Source: Bacillota bacterium (GTDB lineage Bacteria; Bacillota; Clostridia; Lachnospirales; Lachnospiraceae). From it: 64,000 nucleotides of DNA. Positions within the stretch are counted from its first letter, which is position 1. Every line of letters starts with the position of its first letter. A model generated the notes under the pieces. That model saw only the letters and a list, made by a program, of their open reading frames with translations. It was not told where the DNA came from and made no database searches. Positions 1-6,104 of the stretch are shown in pieces. A program made the translations under genes and the position numbers. The stretch lies in contig JAEZGK010000077.1 in the NCBI GenBank assembly GCA_023437365.1, positions 1 through 64,000 of the forward strand, written 5' to 3'.

Positions 1-1
1 G

Positions 2-979
2 AAAATGGAAGCAGGGGAAAACGCAAAGGTTATCCTAAAGGTCAATGATATCAGTGCTACTGTCAGTGAAGAAGAGAAAAAGCAGATTGCAGAAAAGCTT
101 GAGAAGGATGCAGCAGTCCTGTATGTAGACTTGTCCTTATATAAGCAGGTCGGAACTGCTCCAGAGACCAGAGTAACCGAAACCAGCGAAAAGATTAAGA
201 TCAGCCTCGAGGTTCCCCAAGAGCTTTGGAATCTCAGTGGAGAAACAAACAGAACCTATCGGGTCATTCGAATCCATAATGGGGTTACGGATATTCTCGA
301 AGGAACCTATGATCCTGTGACTCATCTGTTTACCTTTGAGACAGATCGCTTCTCCACCTATGCACTGACCTATCAGGATGAGAAGAAGGCTACAGCCAAC
401 GATAAACCTCAGGTATATAACGATTTTCACCATCTTCGCCTGACAGCGAAGGCAGCAGAAACCTCCCAGACACTAAGCTTTACCAAGGTGTCAGGGGCAG
501 ACGGCTATCTGATTTACGGTGCAAGCTATGGAGAAAAGAACAAGCTGAAAAAGCTTGGTGAGGTGTCAGACACCGTATTGACCTTTACCCATAAGAAGCT
601 GAAGAAAGCCTCTTACTATAAGTATCAGGTGAAGGCTTATCAAATCGTAGATGGGAAGAAGGTAATCCTGGCAACCTCCAAGGAAATATACTCCGTAACG
701 AAAGGTAAGACCTATGCCAATCCGACGAAGGTAACCTCAGAGGTGTCCTCTGTCAGTTTAGCTGTAGGAAAGACAACATCAGTGACCTGCAAGGCAGTGC
801 TGCCCAAAAAAACCAAGATGAAGAAATATGCAGCAGCCATCCGCTTTGAAACCTCTAATAAGGACATCGCAACGGTCGACAAATCAGGAAAGATTACGGC
901 ACAATCGAAGGGTGTATGTTATATCTATGCTTATGCTCAGAATGGTGTATATAAAAAGATAAAGGTTACCGTAAAGTGA
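2..979 (+). CDS. C-terminal part of a secreted Ig-like (Big_2) surface protein, 5' truncated by the window
   Basis: The frame is open to the left edge, so this is the tail of a larger protein (about 325 residues visible). An N-terminal beta-rich stretch (about 1-125) resembles modules seen in Lachnospiraceae cell-surface proteins. It is followed by a fibronectin-III-like segment (about 130-235) and a C-terminal bacterial Ig-like group 2 domain (about 240-324). The last is recognised from the pattern 'VSLAVGKTTSVTCKA', 'IATVDKSGKITA' and a final 'YKKIKVTVK'. Such domains act outside the cell as adhesive or spacer modules. No catalytic motif or sorting signal is visible in this part. The function of the whole protein cannot be told from the tail. 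Confidence 0.75.
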   Translation, partial: KMEAGENAKVILKVNDISATVSEEEKKQIAEKLEKDAAVLYVDLSLYKQVGTAPETRVTETSEKIKISLEVPQELWNLSGETNRTYRVIRIHNGVTDILEGTYDPVTHLFTFETDRFSTYALTYQDEKKATANDKPQVYNDFHHLRLTAKAAETSQTLSFTKVSGADGYLIYGASYGEKNKLKKLGEVSDTVLTFTHKKLKKASYYKYQVKAYQIVDGKKVILATSKEIYSVTKGKTYANPTKVTSEVSSVSLAVGKTTSVTCKAVLPKKTKMKKYAAAIRFETSNKDIATVDKSGKITAQSKGVCYIYAYAQNGVYKKIKVTVK

Positions 980-1096
980 GCAGAGGCGGCAGTCATGATC
1001 AGAAAGCTGTTGGTTAAATCGGTAGCCAACTGATTGTACAGGATAAGGAATTTCTGTAGAAATATAAGCAAACAGCTCACCACGCCATTGTGTATG

Positions 1097-1136
1097 AGCA
1101 AAAGACCTGGCACGCCATTATGCCAGGTCTTTTGCT
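1097..1136. other. Hairpin with fixed GCCATT loop, copy 1
   Basis: AGCAAAAGACCTGGCA pairs with TGCCAGGTCTTTTGCT around a loop derived from GCCATT. A smaller hairpin with the same loop (GCTCA...TGAGC, 1075-1099) sits just upstream. The A-flank/T-flank arrangement would allow use as a bidirectional terminator. Confidence 0.7.
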
Positions 1137-1323
1137 AAAAAAGGGAAGGTATGCAATTGTAGTTTCATATGAGTTCATCTTGTGATATAGAGTGCAGCGA
1201 GAGGGGACAAATAGGAATTCTATATTCATCACGTTTCGTCTTATGATATCTGATTTGCGTATACAACTACGTGGAAATAAAGTGGAGGTATTGGAAAGGT
1301 AATAAAATTAATATCATGTTCGA

Positions 1324-1352
1324 TTGTATCAGGAGGGATTATTGAATAAAAT
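1324..1352 (+). promoter_or_regulatory. Predicted sigma-A promoter of the toxin mRNA
   Basis: TTGTAT (1324-1329), 17 bp, TAAAAT (1347-1352). The predicted start is near 1359, about 50 nt before the toxin ATG. The same promoter is preserved in copy B of the duplicated unit (1963-1991), which supports function. Confidence 0.6.
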
Positions 1353-1380
1353 AATTACAGGAGTAATCGAGACAGGGTGT

Positions 1381-1411
1381 ATTAGCCTCCCGGAAGGGAG
1401 GTGGTGCTAAT
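1381..1411 (+). promoter_or_regulatory. Hairpin sequestering the toxin ribosome binding site and start codon
   Basis: ATTAGC (1381-1386) pairs with GCTAAT (1406-1411), and CTCCC pairs with GGGAG around a GGAA loop. The Shine-Dalgarno GGGAGG and the AAT of the start codon both lie in the stem. This is the usual way type I toxin mRNAs are kept translationally inert. Confidence 0.65.
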
Positions 1412-1508
1412 GAATTATGTTACATATAGTGATTTACTTACTTTTGTATTAGTAATCATTGCGCTGCTTACCTATTTAAATAATAGGAATAATAAGCATA
1501 AAAAATAA
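1410..1508 (+). CDS. Small holin-like type I toxin
   Basis: A 32-residue peptide starting MNYVTYSDLLTFVLV, with one hydrophobic segment (about residues 8-23, ending 'IIALLTYL') and a polar basic tail (NNRNNKHKK). Length, single membrane span and Lys/Asn tail fit the Hol_Tox / TxpA-BsrE-type toxins that insert into the cell's own membrane. The RBS GGGAGG lies 7 nt before the ATG, inside the stem at 1381-1411. A divergent promoter and terminator for an antisense RNA lie directly downstream, which is what separates this from a chance short reading frame. Toxicity is inferred from the family and is not visible in the sequence. Confidence 0.75.
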   Translation: MNYVTYSDLLTFVLVIIALLTYLNNRNNKHKK

Positions 1509-1596
1509 CTGCCCCTTGTCTTAGCCGGACACCTAGTAGGGGCAGTAAAGCCATATTAGGAGGCTAACCACCTTGTGGTCGGTTACTCCTTTTCTT
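1500..1596 (-). ncRNA. Predicted antisense antitoxin RNA overlapping the toxin 3' end
   Basis: On the minus strand a promoter (see 1603-1631) points towards the toxin gene. About 50-90 nt on, a strong hairpin (ACTGCCCCT with AGGGGCAGT, 1508-1546) is followed on that strand by TTATTTTTT. The resulting RNA of about 97 nt would overlap the last toxin codons and the toxin 3' UTR, the layout of TxpA/RatA-type loci. The RNA itself is a prediction. Confidence 0.6.
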
Positions 1597-1598
1597 AT
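1558..1598 (+). terminator. Terminator of the toxin mRNA
   Basis: AGGAG and TAACC arms pair with GGTTA and CTCCT (to 1590), followed by TTTTCTT. It lies inside the region transcribed as antisense RNA, so toxin and antitoxin transcripts share the hairpin sequence. Confidence 0.6.
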
Positions 1599-1602
1599 AT
1601 TT

Positions 1603-1631
1603 ACTATAGCATGATTTCAGGATAATGTAAA
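1603..1631 (-). promoter_or_regulatory. Predicted promoter of the antisense antitoxin RNA
   Basis: Reading the minus strand: TTTACA (1631-1626), 17 bp, TATAGT (1608-1603). The predicted start is near 1596. Confidence 0.6.
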
Positions 1632-1734
1632 GATATCCCGTATTAAATTACGATATGAAATTACGCTACGATATTAGAAAAGAGGCGGTAATGGTTGATG
1701 AAAAAGCAAACAGCCCACCACGCCATTGTGTATG

Positions 1735-1775
1735 AGCAAAAGACCTGGCACGCCATTGTGCCAGGTCTTTCACTA
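1735..1775. other. Hairpin with fixed GCCATT loop, copy 2
   Basis: GACCTGGCA pairs with TGCCAGGTC around the GCCATT loop, followed by TTTCACTAAAAAAGGGGAGG. That tail is shared with the copy at 4479-4518. Confidence 0.7.
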
Positions 1776-1962
1776 AAAAAGGGGAGGCTATGCATTTGAG
1801 AATACATGGTGCTTCATCATGTGTTATAGGGTGCTCCGGAATGAGATATATGGTGATTTCAAATCCGTCTTGTTTCACCCAGTGATTTGTAATTTGCGTA
1901 TCAAGTTGCGTAAGGACAGGGAATGTACATAGGAGAGGTAATAGAATTAATAACATGTTCGA

Positions 1963-1991
1963 TTGTATCAAAAGGAATTATATAGTAAAAT
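1963..1991 (+). promoter_or_regulatory. Duplicated toxin-type promoter, now upstream of the araC-type gene
   Basis: TTGTAT (1963-1968), 17 bp, TAAAAT (1986-1991). Identical boxes and spacing to 1324-1352. It probably drives the 29-codon frame and the AraC-family gene. Confidence 0.55.
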
Positions 1992-2097
1992 ATAGGTGGA
2001 AGTAATCGAGACATGGGAAGGTCAAGCTCCATGACCTAGTTAATAATAAAGTAAGATTGAGTTCCTTGATTTGAACGAGCAAGCAGAGGCAGTGAAG

Positions 2098-2187
2098 ATG
2101 AATTGTTTATCATTGGAAGTATTGCAGAAGTATGAGATTAGCAGGACAAAACATGGATGCAAAGTCTGTATGAGGGCGCCCTATTAA
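2098..2187 (+). CDS. Possible 29-residue leader or remnant peptide with CxxC
   Basis: A short frame (begins MNCLSLEVLQ, contains HGCKVC) has a GAGG about 9 nt before its ATG and ends 18 nt before the AraC-type start. It lies between a plausible promoter and a real gene, so it could be a translated leader. It could equally be a chance frame or a gene remnant. No family is recognised. Confidence 0.3.
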   Translation: MNCLSLEVLQKYEISRTKHGCKVCMRAPY

Positions 2188-2205
2188 TCATAGGAGGAGA
2201 GAAGT

Positions 2206-3039
2206 ATGGATTTAAGAAATCTATATATGCCGATGATTGCAGGCAATAGAAATTATACCTACATTGAGAGGGATGCCAATGCTGCACTCGCGCCATATGT
2301 ACGATGCTATTGGTATTATGAAAATATTCCAGAAGAATATGATAGCCTTGTAATTCCTGATACATGTGTAGATATCATTTTTTCGATAACCAGAGAGGGC
2401 AGTGTCACCGCTACTTTCTGTGGTGTTAATGATAAGCCTGATTTTGATCATATTACAGCTTCTTATACAGAAAGAAAAGTTTTTGCGGTAAGATTTTATG
2501 TTTGGAGTTTTTCTATACTTTCAGGCGATACACTGCAAAACACCAGAAATGTATTCTTGGATGCAGATTTCTATATGAGTTATTATGTAAATGAGATAAA
2601 GAGAAATATTAGTATAGACAGCAAATTTGACGAATTCATAAATATATCGAACAAGATACTAATAAAACAGATCAAAGAGAGATTTCTAGACTCGGATTTT
2701 ATGAATGCTTTGTATCATGTTCTAAAGAATAAGGGGAATATCCGGATCGATACGCTCGCTGACCAGTGCTTTATCGGAAAAAGGCAGTTGGAACGTTTGT
2801 TTCGTACCAGAATGGATTTGTCACCTAAGCAATTTACTAATCTTATTCGATACCAAAATGCGTGGAGGGGAATTCTCCTGAGCCAAGATGTTAATGAGCT
2901 GGTACTTCAATTAGGCTACAGTGATCAATCTCATTTGTTAAGGGAGTTCAAAATTTATCATGGCATAACACCGTGCGCAGCAAAGATATTTGCCTATGGA
3001 ATGGAGAACACAGCGTTTCGGATAATGGACACGAAATAA
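2206..3039 (+). CDS. AraC-family transcriptional regulator
   Basis: 277 residues. The N-terminal half (about 1-170) matches the DUF6597-type sensor domain found in front of AraC HTH modules ('APYVRCYWYYE', 'VIPDTCVDIIF'). The C-terminal 90 residues carry the two-helix-turn-helix AraC DNA-binding domain: 'DTLADQCFIGKRQLERLFR' and 'VNELVLQLGYSDQSHLLREF'. A strong RBS (GGAGGAG) lies 8 nt before the ATG. It is a cytoplasmic DNA-binding protein with unknown inducer. It sits 78 nt upstream of the toroid/VOC fusion gene on the same strand, the most likely target. Upstream is the duplicated toxin-type promoter. Confidence 0.85.
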   Translation: MDLRNLYMPMIAGNRNYTYIERDANAALAPYVRCYWYYENIPEEYDSLVIPDTCVDIIFSITREGSVTATFCGVNDKPDFDHITASYTERKVFAVRFYVWSFSILSGDTLQNTRNVFLDADFYMSYYVNEIKRNISIDSKFDEFINISNKILIKQIKERFLDSDFMNALYHVLKNKGNIRIDTLADQCFIGKRQLERLFRTRMDLSPKQFTNLIRYQNAWRGILLSQDVNELVLQLGYSDQSHLLREFKIYHGITPCAAKIFAYGMENTAFRIMDTK

Positions 3040-3117
3040 TTATGTCGCATTTATTCTATACACACCTCCGATATTAATGTATTTTATGTGTAATTGAAAT
3101 ATAAAGGAGATTAATTT

Positions 3118-4401
3118 ATGCATGACGATATTTTTGATAGGGCAAGAAAATGGATTTATTTTAATGCCAGACATATTGATCTAGCGCGATTTCAGTATTT
3201 GTTTGAAAATGGAAGTCGGGAGGCTGTATTGTCAGCTCTTATGGAATACCAAAATGAGGATGGTGGGTTTGGACATGCTTTGGAAGCAGATTCCTTTAAT
3301 CCATTGTCCTCGCCGATACAAACCTGGGCTGCTACAGAAATTCTGAATGAGGTGTGCTTAGAAGAGCATCACCCTATTATTCAGGGAATATTCAAATACT
3401 TAGAAAGCGGTAAGGATTTTAATGGAAAGTGCTGGCTTAATACAGTGCCATCCAATAATGATTATCCCCATGCCTCCTGGTGGAACTATGACATTCAATC
3501 CTATGATACGATAACATATAATCCCACTGCTGCATTAGCAGGCTTTGCTTTGAGGTTTGCTGGTAAGGATAGTGATTTATATAAAAAATGCCATGGTATT
3601 GTGAAGGAAGCGATTCTTTGTCTGAAGGAAACAGATAAGTGTGATGAGATGCATATACTTGCCTGTTACGTGAGGATGACACAGTATTGTCGTAAGGCGG
3701 GTCTGGCCGATGAGTTGTCGATCGAAGAAGTCGAGAAGCTTCTATTGCAGAAGATAAATAAGACGATCACAAGGGATAGGGATTTATGGAGAGCTTGTTA
3801 TGTATGTAAACCTTCTAATTTCTTCACGGATAAGGAGACTTTTTTATATCAGAGCTTCAAAGAGTTAGCAAATGATGAATGTGATTTTATTACGAATACT
3901 CAGAAGCCGGACGGAACCTGGTCAGTTAACTGGAAGTGGGAGGATCATTTTGAGCAATGGAACATTGCAGAAAAATGGTGGAAAGCTCATCTGATCATAA
4001 TGAACCTTAGGTTTTTAAAAGGGTTAAGTGAAGAAACATTTCGTAAAGATTCTATGATAAGAAAATTGTATTGTGTGAATTTGCATACCAACCAGATTGA
4101 AACAATGAAATCGTTCTATCATGATCTTCTTAATATTCCGATCATGTTTCCGGGATATAATCAGGATATTGACGGAATTAAATTAGGTCTTGGTGTAGAT
4201 GCTTTTCAGATCTGCCTGTGGAGAGAAGAAAGCTGGGGTAAGGGTAATGGCCCGGTTGAGATTGCAGTTCGAGGTAGATTGGAGGATATCATAAAGCGTT
4301 TAGAGGAAAAGAAGTATCTGAATTTCAAGTTTTCACATGAAAATTATGGAGACTGCCTGATTATTCATGATCCAGATGGAAACCAATTAACTATAATGTA
4401 A
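3118..4401 (+). CDS. Alpha/alpha-toroid (prenyltransferase-like) protein fused to a VOC domain
   Basis: 427 residues. The first about 315 form a helical domain with QxxDGGFG-type repeats ('YQNEDGGFGHALEAD', 'TQKPDGTWSVNW') as in squalene-cyclase/prenyltransferase toroid folds. The catalytic DxDD motif is not seen, so enzyme activity of that type is doubtful. The last about 100 residues (from 'LYCVNLHTNQIETMKSFYHD' to 'IHDPDGNQLTIM') form a glyoxalase/bleomycin-resistance (VOC) module. RBS AAAGGAG lies 10 nt before the ATG. The two parts are joined without an in-frame stop and the second has no RBS of its own, so this is one polypeptide. Its neighbour is an AraC regulator. Function unknown; a small-molecule binding or detoxifying role is only an inference from the VOC part. 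Confidence 0.75.
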   Translation: MHDDIFDRARKWIYFNARHIDLARFQYLFENGSREAVLSALMEYQNEDGGFGHALEADSFNPLSSPIQTWAATEILNEVCLEEHHPIIQGIFKYLESGKDFNGKCWLNTVPSNNDYPHASWWNYDIQSYDTITYNPTAALAGFALRFAGKDSDLYKKCHGIVKEAILCLKETDKCDEMHILACYVRMTQYCRKAGLADELSIEEVEKLLLQKINKTITRDRDLWRACYVCKPSNFFTDKETFLYQSFKELANDECDFITNTQKPDGTWSVNWKWEDHFEQWNIAEKWWKAHLIIMNLRFLKGLSEETFRKDSMIRKLYCVNLHTNQIETMKSFYHDLLNIPIMFPGYNQDIDGIKLGLGVDAFQICLWREESWGKGNGPVEIAVRGRLEDIIKRLEEKKYLNFKFSHENYGDCLIIHDPDGNQLTIM

Positions 4402-4478
4402 ATTCATATCCATGTAAAATGACAAATACTTATGTGAAAAACTCTAGGTGCCTTGAAAATAGGGTGTTCCAGTTCACA

Positions 4479-4518
4479 AGCAAAACCCCCATGACGCCAT
4501 TGTCATGGGGGTTTCACT
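4479..4518. other. Hairpin with fixed GCCATT loop, copy 3, with a different stem
   Basis: ACCCCCATGAC pairs with GTCATGGGGGT around GCCATT. The flanks AGCAAAA and TTTCACTAAAAAAGGGGAGG are the same as at 1735-1775, but the stem sequence is entirely different and still fully paired. It could terminate the upstream gene. Confidence 0.7.
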
Positions 4519-4558
4519 AAAAAAGGGGAGGATAAGTATTTAACTTCTCTTTGGTGAT

Positions 4559-4585
4559 CATAATTGGAGGGGGAGTCCAATTATG
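4559..4585. repeat. Inverted repeat in the 4402-4941 gap
   Basis: CATAATTGGA and TCCAATTATG flank a G-rich loop (GGGGGAG). No reading frame of note lies in this 540 bp gap. Besides this repeat it holds the hairpin at 4479, the palindrome at 4806 and a small stem (AAGC-CGGC / GCCG-GCTT, 4857-4877) with no U-run. Confidence 0.5.
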
Positions 4586-4805
4586 AAAGAGCATACGCAT
4601 TTACATCCCTACGATAGGACTTGGCTCGAAGAACTCTGTTCTATGGAACTTTGTTCCTTATAAGGATATCATTATTATGATACAGATTCTTCGACTTTAT
4701 ACATAAAATAAAAAAATTTCTTCATAGTAATTCCAAGAATACCATGATATAATCATAAATACAGAGATAAGACAGAAGGGTCTGTATATTTATAGCCACT
4801 TGTAG

Positions 4806-4829
4806 TATAATGCCGCTAGCGGTATTATA
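4806..4829. promoter_or_regulatory. 24 bp near-perfect palindrome over a -10 box
   Basis: TATAATGCCGCT and AGCGGTATTATA are reverse complements with one mismatch. The left arm is also a consensus TATAAT -10 element, and the -35 region (TGTATA, 4783-4788) is poor. The position suggests an operator controlling the SEC-C gene about 110 nt downstream; the regulator is unknown. Confidence 0.4.
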
Positions 4830-4941
4830 AATAATCAGAGAAGTACTTATCACAGGAAGCTCGGCTTAGCCGGGCTTATTCTTAGGTGTTTTGCTGAAGG
4901 CAGCAAGCACCCAACAATTTATACCAGGAAGGATGAAAACC

Positions 4942-5448
4942 ATGAGTTTATTACAAGAGTGGAGAGATTATGCTTATGCCAATGACATGAATAGTCGCTC
5001 CGGCCAACTGTTCTGGGCGAACTATTTCAACATCGAGAAGGAAATCTATAAGGTGCTGCTTGCAAAGGCAGATAAAGTATGGGAAGGAAGCGTTGCTTCA
5101 CTTGCAAAGGAATTTGATACGGAGTTAAAGTACTTCGTTGGCTTCCTGGATGGAATCAATGACAGCCTTGTGACACCGAATCCGATTGAAGAGATGGACG
5201 AAGAAACAAAGGTCAGTCTGGCTTTCGATCAGGAAAAATTATATTTTAATATGGTAGGTGCAAAAGCGGACTGGCTTTACGAGCTCGAGGAGTGGGATGC
5301 TCTTCTGACACCGGAGCGCAGAAAAGAGTTATATCGCGAACAGAAGAATTCTACTACGGTTGTAAAGGATAAGAAGGTCGGAAGAAATGATCCCTGCCCC
5401 TGTGGCAGCGGAAAGAAGTATAAGCATTGCTGCGGAGCGAACGCATAA
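4942..5448 (+). CDS. SEC-C motif zinc-binding protein
   Basis: 168 residues. The C-terminus ends in the SEC-C zinc motif (VGRNDPCPCGSGKKYKHCCG) known from the tail of SecA and from many stand-alone proteins. The rest is acidic and helical with no recognised enzyme motif. The start ATG at 4942 is chosen because AGGAAGG lies 9 nt upstream. An ATG at 4933 would abut the SD, and a TTG at 4891 has no RBS. A role in protein interaction or handling via the zinc knuckle is known for the motif; the specific job here is unknown. A hairpin after the stop separates it from the convergent regulator. Confidence 0.8.
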   Translation: MSLLQEWRDYAYANDMNSRSGQLFWANYFNIEKEIYKVLLAKADKVWEGSVASLAKEFDTELKYFVGFLDGINDSLVTPNPIEEMDEETKVSLAFDQEKLYFNMVGAKADWLYELEEWDALLTPERRKELYREQKNSTTVVKDKKVGRNDPCPCGSGKKYKHCCGANA

Positions 5449-5474
5449 AACTTATGTTTAATAATGGAATGTTG

Positions 5475-5520
5475 AAAGCTCCGCCTTACCTGAATTATTT
5501 TCGGTAAGGAGGAGCTTTTA
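5475..5520. terminator. Bidirectional terminator between convergent genes
   Basis: AAAGCTCC and CCTTACC pair with GGTAAGG and GGAGCTTT. It lies between the SEC-C gene (+) and the XRE regulator (-). Confidence 0.7.
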
Positions 5521-5532
5521 ATATAACTGCTA

Positions 5533-5868
5533 TTATAATGATTGTTTGTAAATCAGGTATTTTGCGTAGTTCTTAAGCTCAGTAACGTTTTCCACATGCA
5601 ATCTTTGATATAAATCAAATAATTCTACGATGTCTTTATCAAGTACCTCACCTCCGACCGGCAGATAAGAGTCGGTCACTCCAAGCAGATAGTCACAGGA
5701 TACATCAAAATATTTTGATAAAGCAATTAATTTATCGAAAGAGGGCTCATTCCTCTCTGATTCATAGTTGGATACAGCGGTAGGCTTCAGTCCAAGAATA
5801 TCAGCCAATTCTCCCTGTGTGAGCTTATTCTTCAGCCTTAATTGTTTGAGGCGTTGATTAAAATTCAT
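5533..5868 (-). CDS. XRE-family (Cro/CI-type) transcriptional regulator
   Basis: 111 residues. Residues about 6-60 form a helix-turn-helix of the HTH_3 type ('LKQLRLKNKLTQGELADIL', 'TAVSNYESERNEPSFDKL'), followed by the usual 'LIALSKYFDVSCDYLLGVTD' and a short C-terminal helix. The start ATG has an AGGAGG on the minus strand. A cytoplasmic repressor type, probably dimeric. It is divergent from the PAS histidine kinase; the 236 bp between them is very AT-rich and could hold its operator, but no palindrome stands out. Target unknown. Confidence 0.85.
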   Translation of the reverse strand: MNFNQRLKQLRLKNKLTQGELADILGLKPTAVSNYESERNEPSFDKLIALSKYFDVSCDYLLGVTDSYLPVGGEVLDKDIVELFDLYQRLHVENVTELKNYAKYLIYKQSL

Positions 5869-5998
5869 ATGGCTTTCCTCCTGATAAACTATACCATTTG
5901 TGTATATTTTTCTAAAAATATTATATAACTAGAAAAATAATGATGTCAATAACAAATAGGATTAATAATTAGCATATTTTAGTAGGTATAAATATAAA

Positions 5999-6027
5999 TT
6001 GACAAATTATTAAATAAAAAATATGAT
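5999..6027 (+). promoter_or_regulatory. Predicted sigma-A promoter of the histidine kinase gene
   Basis: TTGACA (5999-6004), 17 bp, TATGAT (6022-6027), about 80 nt before the ATG. Confidence 0.6.
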
Positions 6028-6104
6028 ATAATTGGGTTTTTATAGAAAGAAAAGTCTTTAATGAGAAAGATTATTTATGTTTTATGCTGAAATGAGGAAT
6101 TCGA

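Larger units (their letters stand above)
1070..1379 (+). repeat. Copy A of a ~310 bp duplicated non-coding unit (hairpins plus promoter)
   Basis: Aligns over its whole length with 1702-2018. Shared blocks in order are a double hairpin with GCCATT loops, an A6-G4 block, TTTGCGTAT, GGTAATARAATTAATA, CATGTTCGATTGTATC and GTAATCGAGACA. The copies are well diverged in the middle and well conserved at the hairpins and around the promoter. Copy A ends directly before the toxin hairpin. Confidence 0.8.
1702..2018 (+). repeat. Copy B of the ~310 bp duplicated unit, without toxin
   Basis: Diverged second copy of 1070-1379. It keeps the hairpins, the spacing and the promoter but is not followed by a toxin gene. 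It is followed instead by a short hairpin (AGGTCA/TGACCT, about 2019-2038), a 29-codon frame and the AraC-type gene. Confidence 0.8.

Noticed and set aside
1070..2018. CRISPR array or c-di-GMP riboswitch for the repeated hairpins
   Set aside because: Only two long units, no regular spacers, and none of the conserved riboswitch core bases.
4891..4941. N-terminal extension of the SEC-C protein from a TTG
   Set aside because: No RBS before the TTG, whereas the ATG at 4942 is well placed after AGGAAGG.
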